The notes: generated by a model not told the origin, from the letters alone. Shown: positions 36,907 to 46,797, counted from the stretch's first letter. The stretch is DNA of 64,000 nt from Novosphingobium sp. G106 (GCF_019075875.1 NZ_JAHOOZ010000001.1:3906001-3970000), one strand, 5' to 3'. Translations and numbers: made by a program.

Positions 36907-36930
36907 CCCCCCTCCCGCTTGCGGGAGGGG
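36907..36930. repeat. Palindromic intergenic repeat
   Basis: A perfect ten-base inverted repeat (36909-36918 with 36921-36930) around TT, preceded by C residues and followed by a GTCAGGGGTGGGC tail. This form of G/C-rich palindrome with a GGGGT tail is a dispersed intergenic repeat in many alphaproteobacterial genomes. It lies between gapR and the small gene at 36995. Confidence 0.65.
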
Positions 36931-36994
36931 TCAGGGGTGGGCCTTTTGGTCGTGGTAGAGCATCTCGCAGCTGCCTCGTGAGACAATGCCGAAT

Positions 36995-37237
36995 CTAGTC
37001 CGTGATTTCTACCAGGCCCCGTACTGCATATCGCAGGATATAAGGCATCTCGGCGGGCTTACCCTCTGGGAAGACCTGGCCGAAGAACGCGATATAGCAA
37101 TCGAACATGCCCATCTCGTCGTCGAACCAGCAGTGAACCACTATCCCGAATTCGGAGGTAGGATGCTCGTCGTCATTCCAGACGGCATCCCGGCGAACTT
37201 TCGTGCCCGGAGCGATATAACGATCTTCTAGAACCAT
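36995..37237 (-). CDS. Small hypothetical protein, 80 residues
   Basis: The protein MVLEDRYIAPGTKVRRDAVW continues into a segment with mixed beta and aromatic residues (GIVVHCWFDDEMGMFDCYIAFFG) and ends RYAVRGLVEITD. It is a compact, folded-looking sequence with no membrane segment, and I recall no named family. The opposite-strand frame of similar length has the weaker composition and is taken as its shadow. It may be a small regulatory or immunity-type protein; function unknown. Confidence 0.62.
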   Translation of the reverse strand: MVLEDRYIAPGTKVRRDAVWNDDEHPTSEFGIVVHCWFDDEMGMFDCYIAFFGQVFPEGKPAEMPYILRYAVRGLVEITD

Positions 37238-37280
37238 AGCAGAAACGGTCCTCCCTCATGCAAAACGAGGGCGGGAGATT

Positions 37281-37595
37281 TCAATGCGTCCCGCCGTTCA
37301 GCTTCAGGCTCTCTTCCATCCGCGCCATCTGCTCGGGCGTGGCTTCGGCCTGGAACTTGTCCTTCCACTCGCCCGCCGGCATGCCGTGGATCAGCTCGCG
37401 CGCCGCGGCCTTGTCGCCCTCGTAACCGGCATCGCGAATCCAGTCGGCCAGGCAGTTGCGGCAGAAGCCTGCGAGGCCCATCAGGTCGATGTTCTGCGCA
37501 TCGTGGCGGTTGCGGAGGTGGCGCACCAGCCGGCGGAAAGCCGCCGCGGCCTGTGCGTCATCCAGCGTATCCAACTTGTCATTTGGCTCGGTCAT
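37281..37595 (-). CDS. DUF1244 family protein
   Basis: This 104-residue protein carries the DUF1244 signature FRRLVRHLRNRHDAQNIDLM and GFCRNCLADWI, with the two conserved cysteines of CRNC. The start at 37595 is supported by GAGAGG seven bases upstream; a frame reaching 37655 would add a basic 20-residue extension. The family is found in many alphaproteobacteria and its function is unknown. It is divergent from the pyruvate kinase gene. Confidence 0.9.
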   Translation of the reverse strand: MTEPNDKLDTLDDAQAAAAFRRLVRHLRNRHDAQNIDLMGLAGFCRNCLADWIRDAGYEGDKAAARELIHGMPAGEWKDKFQAEATPEQMARMEESLKLNGGTH

Positions 37596-37701
37596 CTTGG
37601 GGCCTCTCGATTTTCGGACGCGATCATCCTTGGTCTTTGCCCGCCGCTTTGCCATAGGCCGGTCGCCTTTGGAATTGGGCGCATTTGAAAGAGGTATCGT
37701 C

Positions 37702-39184
37702 TTGGCCAAACCCGCTCCCCGTTCTCCCTCGGACGAACCGCCGGTCGAGGGCCGCAAGGTCAAGATCCTGGCGACGCTCGGGCCGGCCAGCCGCAGTCCG
37801 GAGATGATCGGCAAGCTGCTGCGCGCCGGCGCCAACGCCTTCCGCGTCAACATGAGCCACGGCGACCACGAAACCCACGCCGCGACGATCGCCGCGATCC
37901 GTGCCGCCGAGAAGGATTTCGGCAAGCCCATCGGCGTGCTCTGCGACCTGCAGGGCCCCAAGCTGCGCGTCGGCACGTTCAAGGACGGCCGCGCGGTGAT
38001 TCGCCACGGCAGCCATTTCACCCTCGACCGCGATCCGACCCCCGGCGACGAGACACGCGTCTGCCTGCCGCACCCCGAGCTGTTCGGCATCCTGCAAAAG
38101 GGCCAGCGCCTGCTGATCGACGACGGCAAGCTGCGGCTGCGCGTGCTCCGCGCCGATGCCGACGCGATCCTCTGCTCGGCGGAAGTCGGCGGGCCGATCT
38201 CCGACCGCAAGGGCGTCAACGTGCCCGATGCCGTGGTGCCGGTGCCGGCGCTGACCGACAAGGACCGCCGCGACCTCGCCTTCGCGGTCGAGCACGGCGC
38301 CGACTGGATCGCCCTGTCCTTCGTCCAACGTCCCGAAGACGTGGCCGAGGCGCGGCGGCTGATGGGCGGCTACGGCGCGCTGATCGCCAAGATCGAGAAG
38401 CCCGCGGCGATCGACCGGCTCGACGAGATCATCGAGCTGTCGGACGGCATCATGGTCGCGCGCGGCGACCTCGGCGTCGAGCTCAATCCCGAGGAAGTGC
38501 CGCCGCTGCAGAAGCGCATCGTCGCCGCGACGCGCCGCTCGGGCAAGCCAGTGATCGTCGCCACGCAGATGCTCGAATCGATGATCGAGAGCCCGGCACC
38601 GACCCGCGCCGAAGTGTCCGACGTCGCCAACGCGGTCTACGACGGCGCCGATGCCGTGATGCTCTCGGCCGAAACCGCCGCGGGCGCCTGGCCGGTCGAG
38701 GCGGTGACGATCATGCACCGCATCGCCACCCAGGTTGAGAACGACCCGGGCATCGGCGAGCAGATGTCCTATTCGAAGGTCGTCCCCGACCACACCACCG
38801 CCGATGCGCTGGCCGCGGCCTGCGCGCAGATCGCGAGCACGGTGACGCTGTCAGGGATCATCGTCTTCACCGGCTCGGGCTCGACCGCGCGGCGCGTCGC
38901 GCGCGAGCGGCCGGCCGTGCGGATGCTGGTGCTGACCCCCTCGCTCAAGACCGCGCGCAAGCTGGCGCTGCTCTGGGGTGCCTATCCGGCACACACCAAG
39001 GATATCGGCTCGTTCGAGGAGATGATCGCCAAGGGCAAACGCATGGCGCTGCGCCACGGCTTCGGCGTGGCCGGCTCCAAGCTGATTGCGCTGGCCGGCG
39101 TCCCCTTCGGCACGCCGGGGGGCGACGAACCTGCTGCACGTCGTGACGCTCGCCGGCGACGAGTTGAAACGGCACGGGGGGTAG
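37702..39184 (+). CDS. pyk: Pyruvate kinase, with a frameshift in the last 25 codons
   Basis: Catalyses the last step of glycolysis. The motifs ILATLGPASRSPEMI, RVNMSHGDHE, CDLQGPKLR, IAKIEKPAAIDRLDEI and IMVARGDLGVEL are intact, as is the C-terminal regulatory lobe. The start is a TTG at 37702 with AAAGAGG seven bases upstream. At the G6 run 39117-39122 one extra base moves the frame: the standard ending PGATNLLHVVTLAGDELKRHGG and the stop at 39184 appear after deletion of one base. As written, the frame runs on to 39399 with an unrelated tail. Corrected length is 493 residues. Confidence 0.95.
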
Positions 39185-39340
39185 GATCAGGTCAGCGACC
39201 GATCGAGTTATCCACTTCGGACCTATTCGGCATTGTGAATCAATGCCATATCGAGCAGAATATAGCGGGGCTGTCGTCCTCGCGACCTCTATTCCCGTTT
39301 ACCACCCCAAACGGGGCGGCGACGGCAGCCTCGTTCGACC

Positions 39341-40003
39341 CTATCCGCGCGCGCCGAACAGGGCCGAGCCCACGCGAACATGCGTCGCGCCGAGCGTGAC
39401 GGCGGTATCGAAATCGTCGCTCATCCCCATCGACAGTCCGGTCAGGCCATGGTCGTCGGCCAGCTTGGCCAGCAGGGCGAAGAAGGGAGCCGGCTCCAGC
39501 TCGAGCGGCGGCACGCACATCAGCCCGGCGAGCGGGATCTGCGCGGCACGTGCTTCGGCGAGCAGCAGCGGCAGGTCGGCAATCGCGCAACCGCCCTTCT
39601 GCTCCTCGGCGCCGATATTGACCTGGACGAAGCAAGGAACCTGCCGCCCGGCCTTGTCCATCGCCTTTGCGAGCGCGGCAACCAGCGAGGCACGGTTGAG
39701 CGAGTGGATGCAGTCGAACAGCGCGACGGCATCCTCGGCCTTGTTCGACTGGAGCTGGCCGACGAGATGCAGCGCGATGCCCTCATGCCGCTCGCGCAGC
39801 GCGGGCCATTTCGCCTCGGCTTCCTGGACGCGGTTTTCGCCGAAGACGCGCTGGCCGGCGGCGATCAGCGGCGCGATGCGCTCGGCGGCGTGCGTCTTGC
39901 TGATCGCGACGAGCGTGACTTCGTCCGCCTGACGGCGGGCAACCTTGGCGGCGGTGGCGATGCGGTGCTGAATGTCCGCGAGCAGGGTGGCTGGTTCCTC
40001 CAT
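39341..40003 (-). CDS. YggS family pyridoxal phosphate-binding protein (PLPBP)
   Basis: This 220-residue PLP-binding protein has the cofactor lysine in VAISKTHAAERI, the FGENRVQEAEAKW and HLVGQLQSNKAEDA stretches, and the phosphate-binding SMGMSDDFDTAVTLGATHVRVGSALFG. The YggS/PROSC group keeps vitamin B6 homeostasis without known enzymatic activity. It is divergent from the ThiE-like gene at 40026, with 22 bases between starts. All conserved residues are present. Confidence 0.95.
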   Translation of the reverse strand: MEEPATLLADIQHRIATAAKVARRQADEVTLVAISKTHAAERIAPLIAAGQRVFGENRVQEAEAKWPALRERHEGIALHLVGQLQSNKAEDAVALFDCIHSLNRASLVAALAKAMDKAGRQVPCFVQVNIGAEEQKGGCAIADLPLLLAEARAAQIPLAGLMCVPPLELEPAPFFALLAKLADDHGLTGLSMGMSDDFDTAVTLGATHVRVGSALFGARG

Positions 40004-40025
40004 GGCGCGCTGCTATAGCGGCGCG

Positions 40026-40574
40026 ATGCCGCAGCGCTACCCCGCACTTCCCCACATCTGGCTGATCAGCGATGCGCGCAACGACGCGCAGCTGGAACGG
40101 GCATTGGCCAACCTCCCGCGCGGCTCGGGGCTAATCTACCGGCACTATCACCTCGCGCCTGCCGAACGGCGCGCGCGGTTCGACAGACTAGCGAGGCTGG
40201 CGCGGCGGCGGGGGCACTGGCTGGTGCTGGCAGGTTCGGCTCGGGACGCCCGCAGCTGGCGTGCTGATGGCGCCTATGGATCGCCCACACAGCTCGCCGG
40301 CGGTGCCGCCATGCCGCGCCTGGTTACCGCGCATTCGCTGGCCGAGATCGGCGCGGCCCGCCACACCCGCGCCGACGCGATTCTGCTCTCGCCGGTCTTC
40401 GCCACGCGCTCGCATCCTGGCGCCGCTACGCTTGGCGCACTGCGCTTTCGCCTGCTCGCGGCCCACGCCGGCGTGCCCGTGATCGCGCTCGGCGGTATGA
40501 CCGCGGCGCTCGCGCAGCGCATTGGCGCAACACATTGGGCCGCTATCGACGGACTGATTCCCAAGGATTCTTGA
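40026..40574 (+). CDS. Thiamine-phosphate synthase-like / TenI-type protein
   Basis: This 182-residue protein has the TIM-barrel signatures of the ThiE/TenI superfamily: TAHSLAEIGAA (usually SxHxxxE), ILLSPVFATRSHPGAATLG and VPVIALGGM. The usual pyrophosphate-binding N-terminal motifs of true ThiE (QxRxK, DD) are replaced, so a thiazole-tautomerase-like or regulatory role is possible. The start at 40026 overlaps the promoter region of the divergent yggS gene. FtsK follows 49 bases later. Confidence 0.78.
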   Translation: MPQRYPALPHIWLISDARNDAQLERALANLPRGSGLIYRHYHLAPAERRARFDRLARLARRRGHWLVLAGSARDARSWRADGAYGSPTQLAGGAAMPRLVTAHSLAEIGAARHTRADAILLSPVFATRSHPGAATLGALRFRLLAAHAGVPVIALGGMTAALAQRIGATHWAAIDGLIPKDS

Positions 40575-40623
40575 CGGGGAGTCGCCGCAAGGCGCATTAT
40601 CGAGCCAGGATCAGGGGAAGACC

Positions 40624-42981
40624 ATGGCTACACGCGCAACAGTACCCAGCGGACGGATCGCCGCGCCGAACTGGCGGGCGGTGCTGCGGCGCAGTGTCCG
40701 CCGGTCCACCGAGATCGGCGGCGCGCTGCTGCTTTTCGGCGGAATGATCTTCCTCGCGCTCGCCATGATGAGCTACCACCAGACCGATCCCTCCTCGTCG
40801 ACGGCCTCCGGCAGCGCGGTGCAGAACTGGATGGGCCCGCTGGGCGCCTATGCTGCCGAGCGCGCGCTGTTCCTGTTCGGCCCCGTCGCCGTGCTGTTGC
40901 TGCCGCTGCTCTACGTCTTCGCGCGCAAGCTCTGGCGCATGGTCGAGGAAGAGGACGGCGTGCTCGAACACAGCGACCAGCGCTGGTGGCGGCCGATCGG
41001 CGTGCTGCTGCTGGGCATGGCGCTGCTGTCGACCGTGCTGTCGCTGTCCTTCACCCAGCCCGGCGGCTCGCTGCCCGCCTCGATGGGCGGCATATCGGGG
41101 CTACTCGGCGCCAAGGCCATCCGCAGCCTGGCCGCATTGCTGCCGGCCGCTTTCCAGTCGTGGACGATCCTTGCTGCGGCGCTGGCCTGCCTGGGCTCGG
41201 GCGCCATGCTGGCGGGCCGGGTCTTCGCGCTCGACTGGGCGGCGCTGCTGACCCTGCCCGGGCGCCTGCGCGGCCTGCGCCGGTATCAGGAGGGCGACGA
41301 GGCGATGCCTTTCATCGCCCCGCGCGAGAAGAAGGTGCGTGAGCCCAGGCCTGCTCCCGCTTCGGCCCTCACCGAAGTCCAGCGCCGGCCCACCGAGATC
41401 GCCGATCCCACCCGCCCGGCCAAGCCCGCGCAACTCAGCGCGAAGAGCCGCCAGGGCGACCTGTTCGACGCTCACGAACTCCCGAGCCTCGACCTGCTCG
41501 ACGATGCGCCGCCGAATGCGCACAAGAAGATCGACAAGCTCAGCCTCGAGCGCAACGCCCGCCTGCTCGAAACCGTGCTCGACGACTTCAACGTCAAGGG
41601 CGAGATCACCGCGGTGCGTACCGGCCCCGTCGTGACGATGTACGAGCTGGAGCCCGCGCCCGGCATCAAGGCCAGCCGCGTCATCGGCCTGGCCGACGAC
41701 ATCGCCCGCAACATGAGCGCGATCTCGGCGCGCGTCTCGTCGATCCCCGGCCGCACGGTCATGGGCATCGAGCTGCCCAACGCCGACCGCCAGATGGTCT
41801 CGTTCAAGGAGATGGTCGGCTCGGAAGTCTTTGCCGGCCACAAGGGCCTGCTGCCGATCATCCTGGGCAAGGACATCGCCGGCGAGCCGATCGTCGCCGA
41901 TCTCGCGACCATGCCCCACCTGCTCGTCGCCGGTACCACCGGCTCGGGCAAGTCGGTCGGCCTCAACACCATCCTGCTCTCGCTGCTCTATCGGCTGACG
42001 CCCGCGCAGTGCCGCCTGATCCTCGTCGATCCCAAGGTGCTCGAGCTCAAGAGCTACGACGATATCCCGCACCTGCTTTCGCCCGTAGTCACCGAGCCGG
42101 CAAAGGCCGTGCGCGCGCTCAAGTGGGCGGTCGAGGAGATGGAACGCCGCTACCGCATGATGAGCGAGATCTCGGTGCGCAACCTCGCCGGCTTCAACGA
42201 GAAAGTCCGCACCGCCGCCGCCAAGGGCAAGCCCCTCGGCCGCCGCATCCAGATCGGCTTCGATCCCGACACCGGTGAGGAACTCTACGAGGACCGCCAG
42301 CTCGACTACGAGGTGATCCCGCAGATCGTCCTGATCGTCGACGAGCTCGCCGATCTCATGATCACCGTCGGCAAGGAGATCGAAGTGCTAATCCAGCGGC
42401 TCAGCCAGAAGAGCCGCGCCGCGGGCATCCACCTGATCATGGCCACCCAGCGCCCCTCGGTCGACGTCATCACTGGCGTGATCAAGGCCAACATGCCGAC
42501 GCGCATTTCCTTTGCCGTGACCAGCCGCATCGACAGCCGCACGATCCTGGGCGAACAGGGCGCCGAGCAGCTACTGGGCAAGGGCGACATGCTCTACAAG
42601 CCCAACACCGACCCGATCAAACGCGTCCACGGCCCCTTCGTCAGCGACGAGGAGGTCGAACGCATCGCCGACCACTGGCGCGCGCAGGGCAAGCCCGAAT
42701 ATGTCGATTCGGTCACCGAGGAGCCCGAGGACGGCGGCTTCGGCTTCGACGACATCGACGCGGCTTCGGACAATCCCGACGAGCGCAAGTACCGCCAGGT
42801 CTGTCAGCTGGTGTTCGAAAGCCAGAAGGTCTCGGCAAGCTGGATCCAGCGGCAGATGGGCGTCGGCTACAACACTGCCTCGAAGTGGGTCGAGCGGATG
42901 GAGCAGGACGGCTTCGTCGGACCCGCCAACCACGTCGGCCGGCGCGACATCTATCGCGACCGGGACGGCAATCCGCTTTAA
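40624..42981 (+). CDS. ftsK: DNA translocase FtsK
   Basis: This 785-residue divisome translocase has four N-terminal membrane helices (residues about 33-190), a proline-containing linker, the motor with Walker A GTTGSGKSVG (K443) and Walker B LIVDELADLMI, and the C-terminal gamma winged-helix domain (RQVCQLVFESQKVSASWIQRQMG). The gamma domain reads KOPS polarity and activates XerCD at dif. It ends directly against the convergent epoxide hydrolase gene. Its length is typical for alphaproteobacterial FtsK. Confidence 0.96.
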   Translation: MATRATVPSGRIAAPNWRAVLRRSVRRSTEIGGALLLFGGMIFLALAMMSYHQTDPSSSTASGSAVQNWMGPLGAYAAERALFLFGPVAVLLLPLLYVFARKLWRMVEEEDGVLEHSDQRWWRPIGVLLLGMALLSTVLSLSFTQPGGSLPASMGGISGLLGAKAIRSLAALLPAAFQSWTILAAALACLGSGAMLAGRVFALDWAALLTLPGRLRGLRRYQEGDEAMPFIAPREKKVREPRPAPASALTEVQRRPTEIADPTRPAKPAQLSAKSRQGDLFDAHELPSLDLLDDAPPNAHKKIDKLSLERNARLLETVLDDFNVKGEITAVRTGPVVTMYELEPAPGIKASRVIGLADDIARNMSAISARVSSIPGRTVMGIELPNADRQMVSFKEMVGSEVFAGHKGLLPIILGKDIAGEPIVADLATMPHLLVAGTTGSGKSVGLNTILLSLLYRLTPAQCRLILVDPKVLELKSYDDIPHLLSPVVTEPAKAVRALKWAVEEMERRYRMMSEISVRNLAGFNEKVRTAAAKGKPLGRRIQIGFDPDTGEELYEDRQLDYEVIPQIVLIVDELADLMITVGKEIEVLIQRLSQKSRAAGIHLIMATQRPSVDVITGVIKANMPTRISFAVTSRIDSRTILGEQGAEQLLGKGDMLYKPNTDPIKRVHGPFVSDEEVERIADHWRAQGKPEYVDSVTEEPEDGGFGFDDIDAASDNPDERKYRQVCQLVFESQKVSASWIQRQMGVGYNTASKWVERMEQDGFVGPANHVGRRDIYRDRDGNPL

Positions 42982-44139
42982 CTAGCGGAAATCGCGGGCG
43001 AAGGTGCGCAGTTCGTCGATGAAGGCCACCGGCTGCTCGAAGGCGGCAAAGTGGCCGCCCTTGGGCATCTCGGTCCAGCGCACGATGTTCTTGTAGATCT
43101 GGTCTGCCCAGAGCCGCGGCGTCGGCCTGATCTCGGCCGGGAAGAAGGCGTGGCCGGTGGGCACGGTGATGTTCTGGATCAGCCCAGCGTTCTCGCGCCC
43201 CGGCCCACCCTCGTAGTAGAGCCGCATCGCCGAATTGATCGTGCCCGTGACCCAATAGAGCATGATGTTCTCGAGCAGCTGGTCCTTGGTGTAGGAGCTT
43301 TCGATATCGTCGCTGCAATCGCTCCAGGTCTTGAACTTCTCGACCACCCAGGCGGCGAGCCCGGCCGGTGAATCGGTCATGCCGTAGGCCAACGACTGCG
43401 GCTTGGTCGACTGGATGATGCGATAGCCGTGTTCGTGCAGGTCGTAGTTCGCCTTCCATTCGACCAGCGCGCGCTCCTTGTCGTTGAGCCCCGCAAGCGG
43501 GTTGGCCGGATCGGGAGGGAAGCCGACGATGAAATTGAGATGCAGCGCGATCAGCCGCTCGGGCGCCTTGGCCGCCATGGCGCTCGATATGCCCGATCCC
43601 CAGTCGCCGCCCTGCGCGATGTAGCGGTCGTAACCGAGCAGCTCCATCAGCCGCAGGTTCACGTCGGCCGCCTTTTCCAGGTTGAAACCCTTGTGCCGGG
43701 TCGGCCCCGAAAAGCCGTAGCCGGGGATCGACGGCGCGATCACATGGAAAGCGTCGCGCGGGTTGCCGCCGTGGCTGGCGGGATTGGACAAAGGCCCGAA
43801 GATGTCGAGGAATTCGGCGACCGTACCGGGATAGCCGTGGGTGATGATCAACGGCAGCGCGTCGGGCTCTGGCGAGCGGATATGATAGAAGTGGAGCTGC
43901 TCGCCGCCGATCTCGGTCATGAACTGCGGAAAGGCGTTGAACCGCGCTTCGGCCGCGCGCCAGTCGAAGTGATCGCGCCAATATCCGCAGAGCGACTGGA
44001 GGAAGCCCATTTCGGTGCCGTAGTCCCAGCCCGCGTCGGGCAGCTGATCCGGCCAACGCGTGCGCGCCAGGCGATCCTTGAGATCGGCCAGAACCTCGTC
44101 GGATACATGGCAGGTGAAAGGCCGGATTTCCTCGGTCAT
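42982..44139 (-). CDS. Epoxide hydrolase (N-terminal EHN domain, alpha/beta fold)
   Basis: This 385-residue protein has an N-terminal EHN domain (IRPFTCHVSDEVLADLKDRLARTRWP), oxyanion HGYPGTVAEF (101-110), the nucleophile D179 in QGGDWGSG and the catalytic His363 in PKGGHFAAFE. These residues fit a microsomal-type epoxide hydrolase that opens epoxides via an alkyl-enzyme ester. The start at 44139 has GGAGAGGA upstream. It sits on the minus strand 116 bases downstream of the secreted alpha/beta hydrolase. Substrate range is unknown. Confidence 0.9.
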   Translation of the reverse strand: MTEEIRPFTCHVSDEVLADLKDRLARTRWPDQLPDAGWDYGTEMGFLQSLCGYWRDHFDWRAAEARFNAFPQFMTEIGGEQLHFYHIRSPEPDALPLIITHGYPGTVAEFLDIFGPLSNPASHGGNPRDAFHVIAPSIPGYGFSGPTRHKGFNLEKAADVNLRLMELLGYDRYIAQGGDWGSGISSAMAAKAPERLIALHLNFIVGFPPDPANPLAGLNDKERALVEWKANYDLHEHGYRIIQSTKPQSLAYGMTDSPAGLAAWVVEKFKTWSDCSDDIESSYTKDQLLENIMLYWVTGTINSAMRLYYEGGPGRENAGLIQNITVPTGHAFFPAEIRPTPRLWADQIYKNIVRWTEMPKGGHFAAFEQPVAFIDELRTFARDFR

Positions 44140-44255
44140 ATTCCTCTCCGCAGCTGCATATTTCGAACGATATGCCGCAATTGGGAACGATCTTAGGCGG
44201 ACGCGAAGAGGCGGGCAAGCCGTAAGGCCTGCCCGCCACTCCACAATGGTCCGGC

Positions 44256-45014
44256 TTACTTCTCCGTCGCCGCGCGTTCGATCAGGTCGGCGACCGCATC
44301 GGGCTTGGAGACGTAGATCGCGTGGCTGCCCGCCGCTTCGACGACCTTCGCCTTGGCGCGCGCCGCCATCTGCCGCTGCGCCGGCGGCGGGATCATGTGA
44401 TCGTTCGAAGCAACGAGGTAGTAGCTCGGCTTGCTGCGCCAGGCCGGAACGGTCACCGCGCCGTTCAGCGCTTCGAGGCCCCAGGGCACCTGCGAGTCCG
44501 CCATGAAGCGGGCGGTGGCGGGATCGACGTCGGCGGCGAAGGACGCGGCGAACTTGCCCTTGTCGAGCGCCAGGAAACCGTCGACGGGCGGCAGGATCGG
44601 CGGAACGGGCGCGCCCAGAGGCGGATTGGCGATCAGGCTGGAAACGGATTCGCCTTTGTCGGGGGCGAAGGCGGCGATGTAGACCACCGCCTTGACCTTG
44701 GGATCGGTGCCCGCTTCGCTGACCACCACGCCGCCGTAGGAATGGCCGACGAGGATCACCGGGCCGTCCTGCTGGGCGATGGCGCGCTTGGTCACGGCGA
44801 CGTCGTCGGCAAGCGAAATCGTCGGGTTCTGGACGATGGTGACGTTGTAGCCGTCCTTGCGGAGGCGGTCGTAGACGCCGCGCCAGCCGCTGCCATCGAC
44901 GAAGCCGCCGTGAACGAGCACGACGTTCTTGGCACCGGCGGGGGTCTCGGCCTGGGCGGGCACTGCAAGCGTGGCAGCTGCGAGGCTGGCGGCGGAAATC
45001 AGGGTCTTGATCAT
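44256..45014 (-). CDS. Exported alpha/beta hydrolase
   Basis: This 252-residue protein has a signal peptide (MIKTLISAASLAAATLAVPAQA) and an alpha/beta-hydrolase fold with HGGFVDGSGW, the nucleophile S92 in GHSYGG and a C-terminal GSHAIYVSKPD histidine. It resembles salicylate esterase / MhpC-like secreted hydrolases. The start at 45014 has AAAGGAG seven bases upstream. It is divergent from an OhrR-like regulator, with repeated TATCGC half-sites between them, so it is probably under that regulator's control. Confidence 0.88.
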   Translation of the reverse strand: MIKTLISAASLAAATLAVPAQAETPAGAKNVVLVHGGFVDGSGWRGVYDRLRKDGYNVTIVQNPTISLADDVAVTKRAIAQQDGPVILVGHSYGGVVVSEAGTDPKVKAVVYIAAFAPDKGESVSSLIANPPLGAPVPPILPPVDGFLALDKGKFAASFAADVDPATARFMADSQVPWGLEALNGAVTVPAWRSKPSYYLVASNDHMIPPPAQRQMAARAKAKVVEAAGSHAIYVSKPDAVADLIERAATEK

Positions 45015-45033
45015 GGCTGGCTCCTTTGCTTTT

Positions 45034-45122
45034 GCGATATTTGTTATCGCGACAATTATTATCTGCCATGGGCGCACGGGCTTGTAAAGCAGGTATTTAT
45101 CGCGATATGCATTTTTGCGATA
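45034..45122. promoter_or_regulatory. Five TATCGC/GCGATA half-sites between divergent hydrolase and OhrR-like genes
   Basis: GCGATA at 45034-45039 is inverted to TATCGC at 45045-45050; TATCGCGATA at 45098-45107 is a perfect ten-base palindrome; GCGATA occurs again at 45117-45122. The cluster sits between the two starts and is the expected position for MarR/OhrR operators. OhrR operators in other bacteria are AT-rich palindromes of similar size. Binding is inferred. Confidence 0.55.
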
Positions 45123-45153
45123 GCAAGGCCGCATCCGGCCCGGAGACCTCTCG

Positions 45154-45609
45154 ATGACCAAGCCCGTCAGTTCTGCCCCGCCGCTCGATGCTCAGCTCTG
45201 TTTCTCCATCTATTCCGCGGGTTTGGCGATCAATCGCCTCTACAAGCCGATGCTCGATGCGCTGGGCGTCACCTATACCCAGTACCTCGCGCTCAGCGCT
45301 CTCTGGGAAAGCGACGCAATGACGATCTCGGCGATCGCCGCGCGTCTGTCGCTCGAACCGAGCACGATCACGCCTGCGGTCAAGCGACTCGAGTCGGCCG
45401 GTTTCGTCACGCGCAAGCGCAATCCGGCCGACGAACGCCAGGTCGAGGTGTATCTGACCGCCAAGGGCCGCGCGCTGCAGCCCGAAACCGATTGCCTGAC
45501 CGAGACGCTGCTGCGCAGTTCGGGCCTCGACATACCCGAGATCATCGCGCTCAACACGCAGGTGCGCCAGCTCTGCGACCGCGTGCGCGAAGCGTCGGAA
45601 AGCGCATAA
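45154..45609 (+). CDS. OhrR-like MarR family regulator
   Basis: This 151-residue MarR regulator has the OhrR-type N-terminus LDAQLCFSIYSA with the peroxide-sensing cysteine at C16, and LYKPMLDALGVTYTQYLALSALWE. The winged helix-turn-helix lies in SAIAARLSLEPSTITPAVKRLESAG. OhrR senses organic peroxides through that cysteine and normally represses ohr. No ohr gene is visible here; the divergent gene encodes an exported alpha/beta hydrolase instead. The operator cluster between them supports its control of both. Confidence 0.9.
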   Translation: MTKPVSSAPPLDAQLCFSIYSAGLAINRLYKPMLDALGVTYTQYLALSALWESDAMTISAIAARLSLEPSTITPAVKRLESAGFVTRKRNPADERQVEVYLTAKGRALQPETDCLTETLLRSSGLDIPEIIALNTQVRQLCDRVREASESA

Positions 45610-45681
45610 CCGCACAGTTCGATTGAACCTCGGCCCAGCGCTGCCCATCTAGCGCGCGAGGGTGAAGCGAAAGGAACAGCC

Positions 45682-46797
45682 ATGCGTGTCGGCACCGTCC
45701 GCGAGATCAAGGATCACGAGTACCGGGTCGGCCTGACGCCAGAGAGCGCGCGCGAGCTGGTGTCGCACGGCCATGAGGTCTGGGTGGAAAGCGGCGCCGG
45801 GCTCGGCATCGGCGCCACCGACCGCGACTACGAGGAGGCCGGCGCGGAGATCAAGGCGGGAGCAACCGAGGTTTTCGTCGGTTGCAAACTGATCGTGAAG
45901 GTCAAGGAACCGCAGCCCGCCGAGCGCAAGATGCTGCGCGAAGGCCAGGTGCTGTTCACCTATCTCCATCTCGCCCCTGATCCCGACCAGGCCGCAGACC
46001 TCGTGAAATCGGGCGTCACCGCCATCGCCTACGAAACCGTGACCGGTGCGGGCAATTCGCTGCCGCTGCTCAAGCCGATGAGCCAGGTCGCCGGGCGCAT
46101 GTCGGTCCAGGCCGGGGCAACCGCGCTCGAGAAGGAGCACGGCGGTCGCGGGGTGCTGCTCGGCGGGGTTCCGGGCGTGCTGCCGGCGAAAGTCGCGGTG
46201 ATCGGCGGCGGCGTGGTCGGCTTCAACGCGGCGCAGGTCGCGGTCGGCATGGGCGCCGACGTGACGATCCTCGACCGCGATCCTGAAGTGCTGGAAAGGT
46301 TAGGCATCCATTTCGAAAGCCGGGCCAAGACGCGCTTCTCCAACCGCGCCAACATTGCCGCCTGCGTCGCCGAGGCGGACCTCGTCATCGGCGCGGTGCT
46401 GGTGCCCGGCGCCGCGGCGCCCAAGCTCGTCACCCGCGACATGCTGCCGACGATGAAGCTGGGCGCGGTGCTCGTCGACGTCGCGATCGACCAGGGCGGC
46501 TGCTTCGAGACCAGCCATCCCACCACGCACAGCCACCCGACTTTCGTCGTTGACGGCGTGGTCCACTACTGCGTCGCCAACATGCCCGGCGCAGTGGCGC
46601 GGACCAGCACCTATGCGCTCAACAACGTCACCCTGCCGCACGTGCTCGCGATCGCCGAGAAGGGCTGGAAAGGCGCACTCCAGGCCAACCCACACCTCGC
46701 CGCCGGGCTCAATGTCCACGCCGGCAAGGTGACCTACGAAGCGGTGGCGCGCGAGCTCGGCTACGAGACCACCCCGCTCGCCGAAGCCTTGCGATAA
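45682..46797 (+). CDS. ald: Alanine dehydrogenase
   Basis: This 371-residue NAD-dependent enzyme interconverts alanine and pyruvate. The N-terminus [20 protein letters not shown], the catalytic [15 protein letters not shown] stretch, the Rossmann motif [18 protein letters not shown] and the [21 protein letters not shown] stretch are all standard. The start at 45682 follows AAAGGAA. It is 72 bases downstream of the MarR gene on the same strand but need not be in its operon. Confidence 0.96.
   Translation: MRVGTVREIKDHEYRVGLTPESARELVSHGHEVWVESGAGLGIGATDRDYEEAGAEIKAGATEVFVGCKLIVKVKEPQPAERKMLREGQVLFTYLHLAPDPDQAADLVKSGVTAIAYETVTGAGNSLPLLKPMSQVAGRMSVQAGATALEKEHGGRGVLLGGVPGVLPAKVAVIGGGVVGFNAAQVAVGMGADVTILDRDPEVLERLGIHFESRAKTRFSNRANIAACVAEADLVIGAVLVPGAAAPKLVTRDMLPTMKLGAVLVDVAIDQGGCFETSHPTTHSHPTFVVDGVVHYCVANMPGAVARTSTYALNNVTLPHVLAIAEKGWKGALQANPHLAAGLNVHAGKVTYEAVARELGYETTPLAEALR

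Noticed and set aside
36986..37231. Plus-strand 81-codon frame
   Set aside because: It is the shadow of the minus-strand gene 36995-37237, which has the more protein-like sequence.
39208..39216. Single DnaA-box-like TTATCCACT
   Set aside because: A lone near-match without neighbours or an AT-rich unwinding region is not an origin.
42982..45069. 695-codon minus-strand frame covering both hydrolases
   Set aside because: The upstream part is an out-of-frame reading of the exported hydrolase at 44256-45014; the epoxide hydrolase has its own start and ribosome-binding site at 44139.
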